Below, one piece after another: positions 35,315-46,000 of a stretch of DNA of 64,000 nucleotides; within the stretch, counting starts at the first letter, position 1; every line of letters starts with the position of its first letter. The position numbers were made by a program, and so were the translations under genes. The stretch spans positions 3,443,001-3,507,000 of the forward strand of contig NZ_CP041637.1 of assembly GCF_007197735.1 (NCBI RefSeq), given 5' to 3'. The notes beneath the pieces were generated by a model. The model was not told the DNA's origin. It saw nothing but the letters and a program-made list of their open reading frames with translations, and did no database searches. Source of the stretch: Formosa sediminum (lineage in GTDB: Bacteria; Bacteroidota; Bacteroidia; Flavobacteriales; Flavobacteriaceae).

Positions 35315-35680
35315 ATGAAACATCTCTTCTTATTTACTGCAGTCTTTTTCCTTATATCGTGTTCTGAAAACAAAACGTATTCCCCTTCTGAAACTGCTAA
35401 AATTGTTGCCGAAAGTTTTTACCATAACGACACGTCAACACTTAAAGAATACACCACTACAGTCGGGTATTCTAACTTAAAAAGTATACAAGACATGTTT
35501 ATAGTAGACAAAGATTCAGATATTAATTTTAAAGTTTTAGACGAAGCCATGGATGGTGACATAGCTTGGATAAAATACACAACCAAATCCGATCCAACTC
35601 CAGGAGTCTTTAAATTAATTAAAGAAAACGGCACATGGAAAGTTACTCATAACGGGCCACGAGATAGAGGCCCTTTTTAA
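35315..35680 (+). CDS. small lipoprotein, DUF4878-like
   Basis: 121 residues with lipobox Cys16 (FFLISC) and an NTF2-like domain: SPSETAKIVAESFYHNDTSTLKEYTT, then IKENGTWKV near the end. DUF4878 lipoproteins are of unknown role. Seven bases after traN, so transcribed with the tra operon; it may help surface exclusion or channel stability. Confidence 0.65.
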   Translation: MKHLFLFTAVFFLISCSENKTYSPSETAKIVAESFYHNDTSTLKEYTTTVGYSNLKSIQDMFIVDKDSDINFKVLDEAMDGDIAWIKYTTKSDPTPGVFKLIKENGTWKVTHNGPRDRGPF

Positions 35681-35683
35681 TCT

Positions 35684-36421
35684 TTAAAACAGGGTATTAA
35701 ATTCGGGATAATGAAACGGAACAATACTACTCGCAACATTACTATCTTCTTTAGGACTAAATATGGCTTTGTTTACTGTATAGGTCTGCAATAAAGATTC
35801 ATTATAACTAAATTTTAAAAGATCCTTAATTTCAGTATCTGAAGTATCGGAACTCAACCAACTTGCTGTTTGTGCTTCTCCTAAAATTAATGGTTGTCGG
35901 TTTTTCTTGTTATGAATTCTAGCGAATAACGGTGACGCTTCCTTAGTCAATATGGTAAATGTTATATAGGTATCTATAACAGAATATAAACCTGCAAGGG
36001 CTAAAGGCGATTCATCTTCATTTTTAAAAAAATAGGGATACTTTTTAGCCTTGTATTCATGAGGTTCAAAAAATCCTGACACCGGAATGATACAACGCCT
36101 TTCCATAATGGCATCTTTATAAATAAAATGTTGAAATGCCTTTTCTGATCGTGCGTTTAATCCACCACCAAATTTCACAGCCTCTTTATAATAGCTCGTA
36201 ATCTCGTCCTTACTAGTGTCGTCCGGTACAATCCCCCAAACCCCTGGAGCCAATACTTCGGGCTTTTGTTGAGGAATCACCAACATATTAGGATGCGTAA
36301 AACCATTTAAATGATATTGAGGAGTATCGAAATACGACTCTAAGGTTTCATCGCTGATTTTCACTTTGAACTTATGCTCTATAGTTTTAACTTTAGCCGT
36401 TTGTGAGGTGTGGAAACACAT
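35684..36421 (-). CDS. SRAP/HMCES-type abasic-site-processing protein (YedK family)
   Basis: 245 residues. Cys2 (MCFHTS) is the crosslinking residue after Met removal; LNARSE (Asn), IPVSGFFEPHEY (Glu) and ARIHNKKNRQPLIL (His) complete the SRAP active site. These proteins bond covalently to abasic sites in single-stranded DNA. On a conjugative element, which moves as single strands, it likely protects transferred DNA. It fits with umuDC as an SOS-type cargo. It converges on the tra operon. Confidence 0.88.
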   Translation of the reverse strand: MCFHTSQTAKVKTIEHKFKVKISDETLESYFDTPQYHLNGFTHPNMLVIPQQKPEVLAPGVWGIVPDDTSKDEITSYYKEAVKFGGGLNARSEKAFQHFIYKDAIMERRCIIPVSGFFEPHEYKAKKYPYFFKNEDESPLALAGLYSVIDTYITFTILTKEASPLFARIHNKKNRQPLILGEAQTASWLSSDTSDTEIKDLLKFSYNESLLQTYTVNKAIFSPKEDSNVASSIVPFHYPEFNTLF

Positions 36422-36565
36422 ATGGAGGTGTTTAATGGTTTTATCAAATTTACAACTTTTAAAAATTTAAAATTCTTACGTTATATATATTTATTCTGCT
36501 CAGTAAAAATTTGCCCAAAGCAAACTAAACTACTATTTTTATTTACTTAGACCTTTAAATTAATT

Positions 36566-37030
36566 ATGACAAATTGGACAGATCAGATAACCATAGGGCA
36601 GGCAGAACTTACACAGGCTATCGGAAAGCATAAAGCTACTGGAATTCAAATAGAACTTTTAGAACTGGATGGAAATACGGCTAGAGTAAAAATATGTCAA
36701 AAATCAATTTTTAATGGCTATATCCTTAACCAAAAGCAATTGGTAGATATTGTTAAATCTGTTTTTGAACCTACTACCCTTCAAACTAAAGTCATTCCTG
36801 TAGTTTATTCCTTGCAAGTGAACCATATAGATTTGGATTGGATTACATCTAAAATGCAAGAATTCGGCATTAAAAGAAAGGATTTAATTAAACAACTCGC
36901 TATAGACAAATCTAGTTTAAGTTTGATTTTAAGCGGTAAAAGAGAACTTTCTAAGCCCATTCGAGCCACTTTTTTTTATTACTTTTTAACCTATGAAATA
37001 AATAAAGAATTTCGGGCATCTTTGATTTAG
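36566..37030 (+). CDS. unknown protein with C-terminal HTH (XRE-like)
   Basis: 154 residues. The first two thirds show a ligand- or nucleic-acid-type alpha/beta stretch I do not recognise; residues about 90-145 (ITSKMQEFGIKRKDLIKQLAIDKSSLSLILSGKRELSKPIRATFFYYF) look like a degenerate Cro/C1 helix-turn-helix. It is divergent from the SRAP gene and convergent with the next, so it could be a regulator of the accessory block. Confidence 0.55.
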   Translation: MTNWTDQITIGQAELTQAIGKHKATGIQIELLELDGNTARVKICQKSIFNGYILNQKQLVDIVKSVFEPTTLQTKVIPVVYSLQVNHIDLDWITSKMQEFGIKRKDLIKQLAIDKSSLSLILSGKRELSKPIRATFFYYFLTYEINKEFRASLI

Positions 37031-37085
37031 CATTAAAATTATATAAAAATGATCTAATTAGTTGTTCTTTGCAAGATAAAAAAAC

Positions 37086-37490
37086 CTAGTGTTCAAGAGC
37101 ATTTTCAATTTTACCAGATTCTTTTTCTTTATGACGCCACACCCAAAGTAAGCTGTCATACTCTATAATATCCCAATGGTTATTGAAAAATTCAAAACCA
37201 TAATCCAAATAATCACCTGAATCTAATAAAAAGGAAAGTTGTAAGCGGTCGTTCTCATTAAATTGTATTGGAGTATCAAACACCTCAGTCTCATTTAACA
37301 GGTTTAAAAGCAAAGCTTCGTTCCGAATAGTAATTTCCGAGTCCAGTTCCACTGGCATTACAGTTATACCAATTACGACCTCTTCTTCTTCACCAATTTC
37401 TTTTAAACGATGAACAACCCAATAATGTTGAAGGTGTTCAATGTCCGTATCACAGGTACATAGTTTTAAATTTTTAGATACTTTACACAT
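37086..37490 (-). CDS. hypothetical acidic protein
   Basis: 134 residues from the ATG at 37490 (a TTG at 37496 would add two residues). Cys-rich N-terminus (MCKVSKNLKLCTCDTD), then a mostly acidic alpha/beta body and a Trp-rich WDIIEYDSLLWVWRHKEKE end. No family recognised. It lies 15 bases downstream of the primase-HRDC gene on the same strand, so it is probably part of that unit. Confidence 0.6.
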   Translation of the reverse strand: MCKVSKNLKLCTCDTDIEHLQHYWVVHRLKEIGEEEEVVIGITVMPVELDSEITIRNEALLLNLLNETEVFDTPIQFNENDRLQLSFLLDSGDYLDYGFEFFNNHWDIIEYDSLLWVWRHKEKESGKIENALEH

Positions 37491-37505
37491 AAACAACTGT
37501 TGGTT

Positions 37506-38957
37506 TTACAGATTAAATTCACTTATTATTTTCATTATTTCTTCTCCATAATTCTCTACTGTTTTTGTACTGATTCCTTTGATGCTGAGTAATTGGTTTG
37601 GTTCTGATGGTTTCATAGCAACTATGTCTTGTAAAGAACTATTTCTAAGAATCCAGAATGGTTTAATCCCTTTTTTAATCGATAGGTCAAATCTCCATTC
37701 TTTTAATGCTTTGATTAATTTAACATCTTCTTCCTTTGGCTTTGGAAGCGTATAACTTTGTGTTTTTGGTACGCTATCTATTTCTTTTGGATCATTAATT
37801 AGATTCAATATTAATTCGCCTATGTCTTCTACTTTTTTGGAACCGATACCAAATACATTTTCAAGTTCGTTTTTTGTTTTAGGTCTTTTCGCTATTAAAT
37901 CGGCTAAAGATTTATCGTTAAACATGCGGTATGCAGGTGCATTATGTTCTCTAGACCATTGCAAACGTTCCTCTTTTAAAATATATTCTAATTGCGCATC
38001 GGTTAATTGAGTAATCTTTTTGGCCTTGGTAGGTTGCTGTTTTGTGGTGTATTTAATTTGTATACCATGCTGTTTAGCTATATAAATTAAAGTTCCTAAA
38101 CCTATAGCTCCATTATTTCGGCTGTATAAAACATTGAATTTCTTATCTGTTTCTTGATAGGTATAATTGGTGTTGTATTTGGATAATCTATGGTAATACT
38201 CACGCCCATATTCACCCAACACAGATGATAAAGAGAACCCTACTCTTAACCATTCTTCGTAAGTAGAGGTAATGTCTAAACTATTATTTTCAACTTCTTT
38301 AGCTATTGCCTCTACAACATCTACTTCTTTATTACCTGTAACATGTATTGGACCATGTACCTTGTACTCTTTTATAGCCACTTCTTTTACTTCTGGCAAA
38401 TGAAGTTCTGGATACACTTCTGAAAACGGATTACAAAACAGGTTTTCATCGTAAGAGAGTAGCATACATCTAGAGATATCTTTGCAGGCTTTATCTATAG
38501 TGATGTTATATTCTTCTTTGTAATATTTTTCGAAAGCGTAGAACTGCTCTAAATGCGTTTCTTCAGATTTATTTATTTTGACAATTACTTTAATACCATT
38601 ACCACTTGGACTTTTAAATGCTACATAGGTATATTCATCCTGCTTTACTTGATTAAAAACCTCATCATAGTTTGTGATGTCGTCGATATCTATTTGAAGT
38701 AATCCCGTATGTTCTATTATACCTTTAGCATTGCGTTCTTTAAAAATTCCTGATAAGGTTACGCAAGGTAATTTCGAAGTTTTGAGTTTATTCCTTTCAG
38801 ACTTATCTTTAGTGTTACGTAATTGAGTAATCTCATTCTTAAGATATCCGTATTTTATAATTTCTATTAACTGATTGATGTCGCATTCTTCTTGCGGTAT
38901 TTTTTGATATAGGTTTTTGAAAAGTGAAAAACTAAAATCTGAATTTATTAATTGCAT
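37506..38957 (-). CDS. AEP-primase-like (VirE_N/BT4734) protein with PriCT-2 and two HRDC domains
   Basis: 483 residues. The N-terminal AEP-like part carries LLQIDIDD (metal-binding D-x-D) and VAFKSPSGNGIKVIVKI (about 80-120), as in the BT4734/VirE_N family. A PriCT-2-like section follows (TYEEWLRVGFSLSS...YYHRLSKYNTNYTYQETDKKF, about 230-280), then HRDC 1 (about 320-400, FGIGSKKVEDIGELIL) and HRDC 2 (about 420-483, LLSIKGISTKTVENYGEEI). HRDC usually sits on RecQ helicases and RNase D, so the fusion to a primase-type core is unusual. It is next to the restriction operon, read in the same direction. Confidence 0.7.
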   Translation of the reverse strand: MQLINSDFSFSLFKNLYQKIPQEECDINQLIEIIKYGYLKNEITQLRNTKDKSERNKLKTSKLPCVTLSGIFKERNAKGIIEHTGLLQIDIDDITNYDEVFNQVKQDEYTYVAFKSPSGNGIKVIVKINKSEETHLEQFYAFEKYYKEEYNITIDKACKDISRCMLLSYDENLFCNPFSEVYPELHLPEVKEVAIKEYKVHGPIHVTGNKEVDVVEAIAKEVENNSLDITSTYEEWLRVGFSLSSVLGEYGREYYHRLSKYNTNYTYQETDKKFNVLYSRNNGAIGLGTLIYIAKQHGIQIKYTTKQQPTKAKKITQLTDAQLEYILKEERLQWSREHNAPAYRMFNDKSLADLIAKRPKTKNELENVFGIGSKKVEDIGELILNLINDPKEIDSVPKTQSYTLPKPKEEDVKLIKALKEWRFDLSIKKGIKPFWILRNSSLQDIVAMKPSEPNQLLSIKGISTKTVENYGEEIMKIISEFNL

Positions 38958-39104
38958 TGGGTACTATTTGGGTGGTTTATAGATAATACGGGCTTAGCTT
39001 TTGATTTGATTTTTTTTATTTATACTATTCAATTCGGCATTGATAGGCTGTTTTATATTAAATTGTTTAATTGAGGTTATTATATTCTATAAATGTATTC
39101 ATTT

Positions 39105-39809
39105 CTAGACCATCAATTTTTCTAATCTATCTTTTGTCACTTTCCAATTTGGATAGTTTTTTTCTAAAAGTTTATAAAATGAGTTACTATGATTTAAATG
39201 TTTTAGATGACAAAGTTCGTGCACTATTACATACTCAATACATTTCTTAGGTGTTTTAATAAGTTCAAGATTTAAATGTATATTCCCGTTTTTATCACAA
39301 CTGCCCCAACGTTTTTTCATCCATCTATATGTTAATTGAGGTTCTTCTTTGTAGAATTCTTTAGCAATTGATTTAAGTTCATTAAACAACTGGTAAAAAT
39401 GCATTTCTGCTTTCTTTTTATACCATGATTTCAAAGCCCCTTTAACAGCATTCTTATCCTCCATATTTACTAAAGACACATGAATATACCCTCCTGATAA
39501 TTTAACAGATTCATCTTTATCCATATGAAGTTTTAATCTATACTGTTTCCCTAAATATAAATGTGTTTCACCACTTACATATTTTCGTTCAGGAGTTAAC
39601 GGGTGAAAAGACAAAAAAAAGTCTTGTTGCTTAATTATCCACGGCGCTTTCTTTTTAATTTTCTCCTTAATCATCTCAATTGAACTTTCAAGCGGTGCAG
39701 AAACATTTACAGAGTTATCAGGAAAAACTTTAATACCTAAGGTTTTACGTTCTGTAAACTTTAAATTAAAGTGTATAATTGTATTGCCGTATTGGACATA
39801 ATCCTTCAT
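39105..39809 (-). CDS. M48/YgjP-type zinc metallopeptidase linked to type I restriction
   Basis: 234 residues. HExxH is present as VHELCHLKHLNHSNSF (about 193-208), with RWGSCDKNGNIHLN before it, the YgjP/DUF45 pattern (SprT-like fold). It starts three bases after the HsdR stop and is read in the same direction, so it is in the restriction operon. YgjP-like genes are frequently found next to hsdR; the substrate is unknown. Confidence 0.85.
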   Translation of the reverse strand: MKDYVQYGNTIIHFNLKFTERKTLGIKVFPDNSVNVSAPLESSIEMIKEKIKKKAPWIIKQQDFFLSFHPLTPERKYVSGETHLYLGKQYRLKLHMDKDESVKLSGGYIHVSLVNMEDKNAVKGALKSWYKKKAEMHFYQLFNELKSIAKEFYKEEPQLTYRWMKKRWGSCDKNGNIHLNLELIKTPKKCIEYVIVHELCHLKHLNHSNSFYKLLEKNYPNWKVTKDRLEKLMV

Positions 39810-39812
39810 AAG

Positions 39813-42800
39813 TTACTTATATTTCAATATTGCTACTTTCAGACACTTGTCTATCAGGTGATCAATTTTATTCCAATCAGTATCCAGATTATAATTTCTT
39901 AAAAGCTCGTACAATACATCACCTAGTTCAATATTTATTTTACCAGTAACATCATTGTTTTTATGCCATTCAATTATCTTATTACCATTTAAATACATAT
40001 GATTTTTAACAGTAGTATCTATAATTAAACCTACTTCTATGTGAAAAGGTGTTTTTAATAATTCGGTATTTTCATAAACCGATTTACTAAAATTATAAAA
40101 TGCTAATGCTGCATCATTATTAGCCAGTTCTTCAGGTGCATCATCTGACCTCCCATGCAAGAATCTATCCTCATGTTCTTTTGCTCTTTTTAAGAATTCT
40201 GCTTCTGTTATTCTTTTTAAATAATACTCCTCAATAGTTTCCTTGATTAAATCGGCTAATTTTTTATAATAGACAGGGTCTTCTTGCATTTTTACATTAA
40301 TAGCCTTTATTGTTCTGCTTGATATATGGTCTGCTTGAGCGGCTTTACCTGTTATTTTTTCAACTTCAGCCTCTCGCTCTTCCTTATCGAATATATTTAC
40401 CAATTCTGTAACCTTCATTACCTCTCCCTCAGTAGAAATATGTTTATTGATAAGCTTCTGTATTTGAGGTTCAAATTCTTTATAAGACAAATCATCGTTA
40501 TAACGTCTTTTAACATCTACACGTAATTTCAAAAAGAATAATGCATCTTTCTTATACATATCTATTTTCTTTTCAGATGTATTATTCACAAATTCTACAG
40601 AAGATAAGGCCATTTTTAAAAGTCTCGAAAAATGACTTAATTTTTCATAAAAACTATTTCTAACATCTTCTGGAGATAACATTTCTTCATAGGCAGATGG
40701 CTCTAGATTTTTATCCTTTAGTGTTCTGAAAATATCCCAAAGTTCTGAATGTGCCTGCGGTAACTTTTTAACTTCTTCATTAAGATTGGTTAAGGTACCT
40801 TCTAATTCGGATTCATCAAATTCAGCTAAACCAGAATATGTGCTCAATGCATTATCTAAATTCTCTAAATTCCCATAATAATCAATAATATACCCATAAT
40901 CTTTACCTGGAAATACTCTGTTTACTCTTGCTACTGCTTGTAACAATGTGTGCTCTTTTAATGACCTACACAAATACAAGACCGTATTATTAGGTGCATC
41001 AAAGCCAGTTAAAAGTTTAGCAACCACAATTAATATTTCTGGATGTTCTCTTTTCTTAAAATGAGTAATCACACTTTTTTCGAATCGCTTTAAATCCCCA
41101 TATTTATCAATCATTGCATCGAAGTAAGCATCCTCTCGTTCTTTGTCTTCATTTACATTATAAAACCCGTCTTCAGTTCCTTCTCGCTGGTCTGATTGCG
41201 TTACAATGACTTCAGAAGACACCATTCCAATCTCATCTAAAAATTGCTTATATAGCAAAGCAGTTTTTATACTTGGCGCTACTAATTGTGCTTTAGGCTT
41301 ATACTTATCTTCTTGAGTTTGAAAGAAATTAGTATAGTGTTCTGATATGTCCCAAGCTCTCTCATAAATAACTTTCTTTGCTTTGTTTAATTCGTTAATC
41401 GTATTAAATTTCTTTTTGAGATTAGCTTTTCCATATTCTGATAGTGGTTCAGAAATTTTATCAAAAAATCGGTTTATAGGTTTTTCATCTACAGTTATTA
41501 AATTATGTCTTCCTTCGTACAATAATGGTATTACTGCACCATCCTCGACGGCATTTTGAACTGTATACGGCATCCCTATATACCCTCCGAATTTATTGGC
41601 AGTACTTCTTTCCTTTTTCATTAAAGGTGTACCTGTAAATGCTAAAAAGCAAGCATTTGGAAATACACGTTGCATACTCACGTTAAAGGTTCCATATTGT
41701 GTACGATGACCTTCATCTATTAACACAAAAATATTTGGCGATAAAAAAGGGTCTTTGCATTGCTTTACAGCTGCCTCAAACTTATTTATAATTGTTGTAA
41801 TAATAGCATCACTTTTATCAGATAAGAGTTCTGCTAAATGTGCTCCCGTTCTTGCTTGTCTTACTTCTTTTTGGCATTTTTTAAAGGTATCTGAAATCTG
41901 ATCGTCCAAATCTATTCTATCTGTTACCAATAAGATTTTAGGATTAGAAATTTCTGGACTAGAAGCAATCATTTGAGCTAAAATTACCATTGTGAGACTT
42001 TTTCCACTTCCCTGAGTATGCCAAATCACACCTCCTTGTCTTTTTCCATTACTATCAAAATGTGTTACTCTTTTTAAAGCATCTTTAATTGCAAAATATT
42101 GCTGGTACCTTGCTACTTTTTTGATACCTTCATCAAAAAGCGTGAAATTTCTTATAATATCTATAATACGTTCTGGACGACACAAACTATATAATAACTC
42201 ATCTTGTTTTGTTAATGGTCTTTCTTCTTCTTCTAGACCATCAAAATAACGTCTCACATAATTAAAACCAAAGGTTCGTTCGGCAAACAATGCATCTTTT
42301 ACGGCGTCTTTTAATGGTATATTTTTTAAATCTTTTAATGTATTCCAATATCTCGTTTCTACGGCTTTATTAGAAAATTGCTCTTTCCATTTAGCCCAGA
42401 ATTCTTTATTTGTACCTGTTGTAGCATAGCTACCATCATTAGTTGTTAAACTAAGTAATAGATTAGAATACATATATAGAGATCTCACTCCCTTTTTACC
42501 AAAATTTCTTATATGCTGTTCTATAGCTAGATCTGTAGGTGATTTAGTTCCTTTTAATGCAGGGCTTTTACACTCTATTATTACCGTTGGTATACCATTA
42601 ATAAAAAGTAATATATCTGGTCTATAGGTATCGGTTCTTCCCGTTCTTAACACACTAAATTCCTCGGTAACATGAAAAATATTTTTTTCAGGATTCTGCC
42701 AATCAATGTATTGTAAAGTATGACTCTTTTTATCGCCATCAATACTTTGCTCCATTGCTTTACCTAATGTAATTAAATCATAAAATGCAGCATTCGCATT

Positions 42801-43073
42801 TAAAAACCCTTCATTTATAGGTAAATCTTTTAAGGCTAGTATTGCTGTATTTATATTTGCATCTGAAAACTCATAGTTTTTACCTTTTCTCTGGATGCTA
42901 TTTATTTTTTTAAGTTGAGTTTTTAATATATTTTCAAACAGGACATGAGACTTTTTATTACCTCTCCATTCTAAAGCTTGTTCTGGCGACACATAATTAT
43001 ACCCCATATTTATTAACAATTGTATTGCTGGGATTTGCGAAATATGATCTTCTAGAAATGATGGTGTTCTCAT
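39813..43073 (-). CDS. hsdR: type I restriction enzyme R subunit (HsdR)
   Basis: 1086 residues. N-terminal nuclease HSDR_N with RPDILLFINGIPTVIIECKSPA (PD-D/E-x-K), SF2 translocase with Walker A HTQGSGKSLTM, LIDEGHRTQYG (DEAD/H box), FTGTPL and the arginine-finger motif LLQAVARVNRVF, then the C-terminal helical domain. Complete and apparently active. It cuts DNA after translocation when the site is unmethylated. Its ATG overlaps the stop of the 1477-residue gene (ATGA, 43070-43073), which ties translation of the two. Confidence 0.93.
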   Translation of the reverse strand: MRTPSFLEDHISQIPAIQLLINMGYNYVSPEQALEWRGNKKSHVLFENILKTQLKKINSIQRKGKNYEFSDANINTAILALKDLPINEGFLNANAAFYDLITLGKAMEQSIDGDKKSHTLQYIDWQNPEKNIFHVTEEFSVLRTGRTDTYRPDILLFINGIPTVIIECKSPALKGTKSPTDLAIEQHIRNFGKKGVRSLYMYSNLLLSLTTNDGSYATTGTNKEFWAKWKEQFSNKAVETRYWNTLKDLKNIPLKDAVKDALFAERTFGFNYVRRYFDGLEEEERPLTKQDELLYSLCRPERIIDIIRNFTLFDEGIKKVARYQQYFAIKDALKRVTHFDSNGKRQGGVIWHTQGSGKSLTMVILAQMIASSPEISNPKILLVTDRIDLDDQISDTFKKCQKEVRQARTGAHLAELLSDKSDAIITTIINKFEAAVKQCKDPFLSPNIFVLIDEGHRTQYGTFNVSMQRVFPNACFLAFTGTPLMKKERSTANKFGGYIGMPYTVQNAVEDGAVIPLLYEGRHNLITVDEKPINRFFDKISEPLSEYGKANLKKKFNTINELNKAKKVIYERAWDISEHYTNFFQTQEDKYKPKAQLVAPSIKTALLYKQFLDEIGMVSSEVIVTQSDQREGTEDGFYNVNEDKEREDAYFDAMIDKYGDLKRFEKSVITHFKKREHPEILIVVAKLLTGFDAPNNTVLYLCRSLKEHTLLQAVARVNRVFPGKDYGYIIDYYGNLENLDNALSTYSGLAEFDESELEGTLTNLNEEVKKLPQAHSELWDIFRTLKDKNLEPSAYEEMLSPEDVRNSFYEKLSHFSRLLKMALSSVEFVNNTSEKKIDMYKKDALFFLKLRVDVKRRYNDDLSYKEFEPQIQKLINKHISTEGEVMKVTELVNIFDKEEREAEVEKITGKAAQADHISSRTIKAINVKMQEDPVYYKKLADLIKETIEEYYLKRITEAEFLKRAKEHEDRFLHGRSDDAPEELANNDAALAFYNFSKSVYENTELLKTPFHIEVGLIIDTTVKNHMYLNGNKIIEWHKNNDVTGKINIELGDVLYELLRNYNLDTDWNKIDHLIDKCLKVAILKYK

Positions 43074-46000
43074 AATTTAGTAATGTTTTTTAATACTTTA
43101 ATCTCTTTAGAAAAGGTTTTGTTTGACATATTCTTACCTAGATTTTGTCTAGATTTATATATCAACCTTTTCAATATTGACTTGTAATTTTGTTGTATTA
43201 TTTGAAAGGATTTCAAACCATCAAAAGAGTCTTGAATTAGATTATTTCCTTTTAAATGAAAGTGATCATGTACTGAAATATTTGACACCTCATATAATTT
43301 TAAATACTCATCATTATCTTTTAAAGTGTTTATTAGGATTAAATCGGTATCATCTACCAAGTGTAGTAATTTTACATTCGCTTCTAAATTACTACTGTTA
43401 CTATATATATACTCAAATTTCTTATCTAGTATAGTTCTTACTTTAATTTTATTTACGCAACCGTTATCGTATCCTTGAAGCAAATATTTTTTTCTATCGT
43501 TAGAGCCAATGGCGATAATATGCTGAATATTGTTATTACTAAATTTAGATTTGGAAATCATGAAGTTATTACCTTTAAGGAAATACAAGAAGGCTATTGG
43601 TTTATGAATTGACTTAACAGATCCTTTTTTTATTTGCTTAACTTCCTTTTTTTGGTCTGTAAAGAATTCAAATTTGATAGATTGTTGTCCTAAAGGCACA
43701 TTACTTAAATCAAACTCGTTATTCATTTTGAGTTGTTTTTCCTCTATGGTATTCGGTTTATTTTTTTGATTATTTTTTCTTTCGAAAAATTTAAACAAAT
43801 CGGTTCCTCTAAGAATTCTTGTCTCATTTCCTTGTCTTTGATAAAACTCATCTAATAAAGGCACAGGTGTATCATACTCTGGAATATTCATTTCTAAGTA
43901 TTCCTTATCGTTTAATTTCAAAAACTTAAACTCTATTAAACCATTAATATCTTTATTAAAATACTCAACAATTAATTTTCTAATATATCTTTGGTATTCA
44001 TCTGAGTCACCTTTAACCACCTTATACTCTTCTTCTAAGCCAATAGGGAAGCCATTATCATTTACACCAATATAAAGGTTTCCTCCTGCAGCATTTAAGA
44101 ATCCAGAAACTGTTTTCATAATTACCAATCCTTGTTCCTTCCTATCAACCGCATTTTTAGCAGGGTGATAAAAGACAGACGTTTTAAACTCAATTGTTGT
44201 GTTTTCTTTACCTAAAGACAATTCCTCTAACCCTAACTCTTCTACTTCAGAATTTAAATTTGTATTTTCTGAAATTTCCAAAACGTGATCGAACTCCTCA
44301 TTCGTTAATTTTTCATAAATTACGTTTTTAGCATATTCTAGAATTGCAGTATTAGTAATACCATTTTTGAGTAATAAATTGTTTGCTAAAATTAATTCTC
44401 TGATTTGATTTAAATTACTATCTAATTCATTTTTATTATCTATATCTACAAGCTTATCTATAGCGGTGACATCGTTATATGTAGCCAACAACTGATAGCT
44501 AGATTCTATTTGTTTTAAAAGCTGAAAACTATTGATTGTTTCCTCACCAATAATAGGAATATCTTTTAATTGTTGACCATTTTGTAAATTTTTAAATTGA
44601 TGAATTAAATTTATCTGATCTATAAGTGCGCTGTAATAGTATGAACGAGAACTTTTAGTAATAGAGGTAAATAATCCTAATAAATGATAGATTTCGAGCC
44701 TAATTATTTGGTCCTTTTCATAAGTTATTAAAGATTCTATACATGTAATTAATTCTTCTATTAACCCCTTGTTTCCTGCAAAATCATTTACAATTTCTGT
44801 CTCAATTTTATCTTTTAAAAAATTTGTTTTAAATAGTTGTCTTAAAATTGATTTTACCTCCCATGCTTCATCAATTTTTTCAGAAATAGTAACTTGTAAT
44901 GTTTGAAATTCTTTGGAATAACTTTCAATTTCCACATTGAATACTTGGCCGACATCTATATTTTCATGTGTGTAATTATAAGCATAACTTCCAAAACCTT
45001 CTTTTGTTAATAAAAAAACATCCTTACCTTTAATGTGAATAATTACCGCTTTAGTATGTGTTATTTTATTAATATTTAGCAACATTAACTCGGAAACTTG
45101 AGACAATAAACTAAAATGAAATCCTCTTTCCTCAACTTTTTGAATCATGACATCAAATTCATCTCCAGGGAATATAATTCCAGAAAAACCATCTAAATTC
45201 ACTTTAGAAAATTGATCAATATACAGTACACCTTCACCTCTTTCACCTTGTCCTAAAATTTGCAAAAACAATAATTTATCGTTTCCTGGCAAGTAATTTT
45301 TGGCTCTAACAGTAACTATATCCCCTACTTTGATATTATGACCATTACTATTTACAACTTCCTTATCATCAAAATAATAAAACTCATTCCAAGCCTCTTC
45401 AAATTCATCCATATTATCTAAACCTGAAAGAGGTTTATTCAATTTAACACTTGAAGATATCATTAAAGTACCATTTAAATAACATCCCAAAGACTGATAA
45501 TTTTTTGGATTCAGGTCACTTTTAATATGTCTGGGATTTACAAGATGAAACCCTGCTTCGGATTCAAAAATTGCCCCATTATTTTTATATATTTTTTTAC
45601 GGATTTTAGGATGTTTAATTGGAGATATTAAACTAAAGTTATCTTGAGTAACATAGTTATAAATGTTAAAATCGTGAATTAGTTCAGACACTGTTAATGG
45701 TAATCCTTTAGAGCTTGTAATGCATTGTGTTGCATGAAACAGCAATCTTTTTTTAAGGTTAACATCCTCTTCTAAATAAGAATAAAATCTAAATAATGTA
45801 GCTGAATTTAATATCCAATGTTTTTTATTATCAATTTCAATATCTAATACAACCTGTAAAATAATAAGTCTGATAATTAATTTTATATCATTCTTATTTT
45901 CTTCCTGTAACACATAATTACGCGAACTTAATTTTACATTAAGTTGATGTTTTTCTGATTTTATTTTATACGCTAAAAGTCCATTAAATCTTTTGTATTC

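Noticed and set aside
40326-40526. 66-residue frame on the plus strand inside hsdR
   Set aside because: Antisense shadow of the conserved HsdR C-terminal domain, no start signal.
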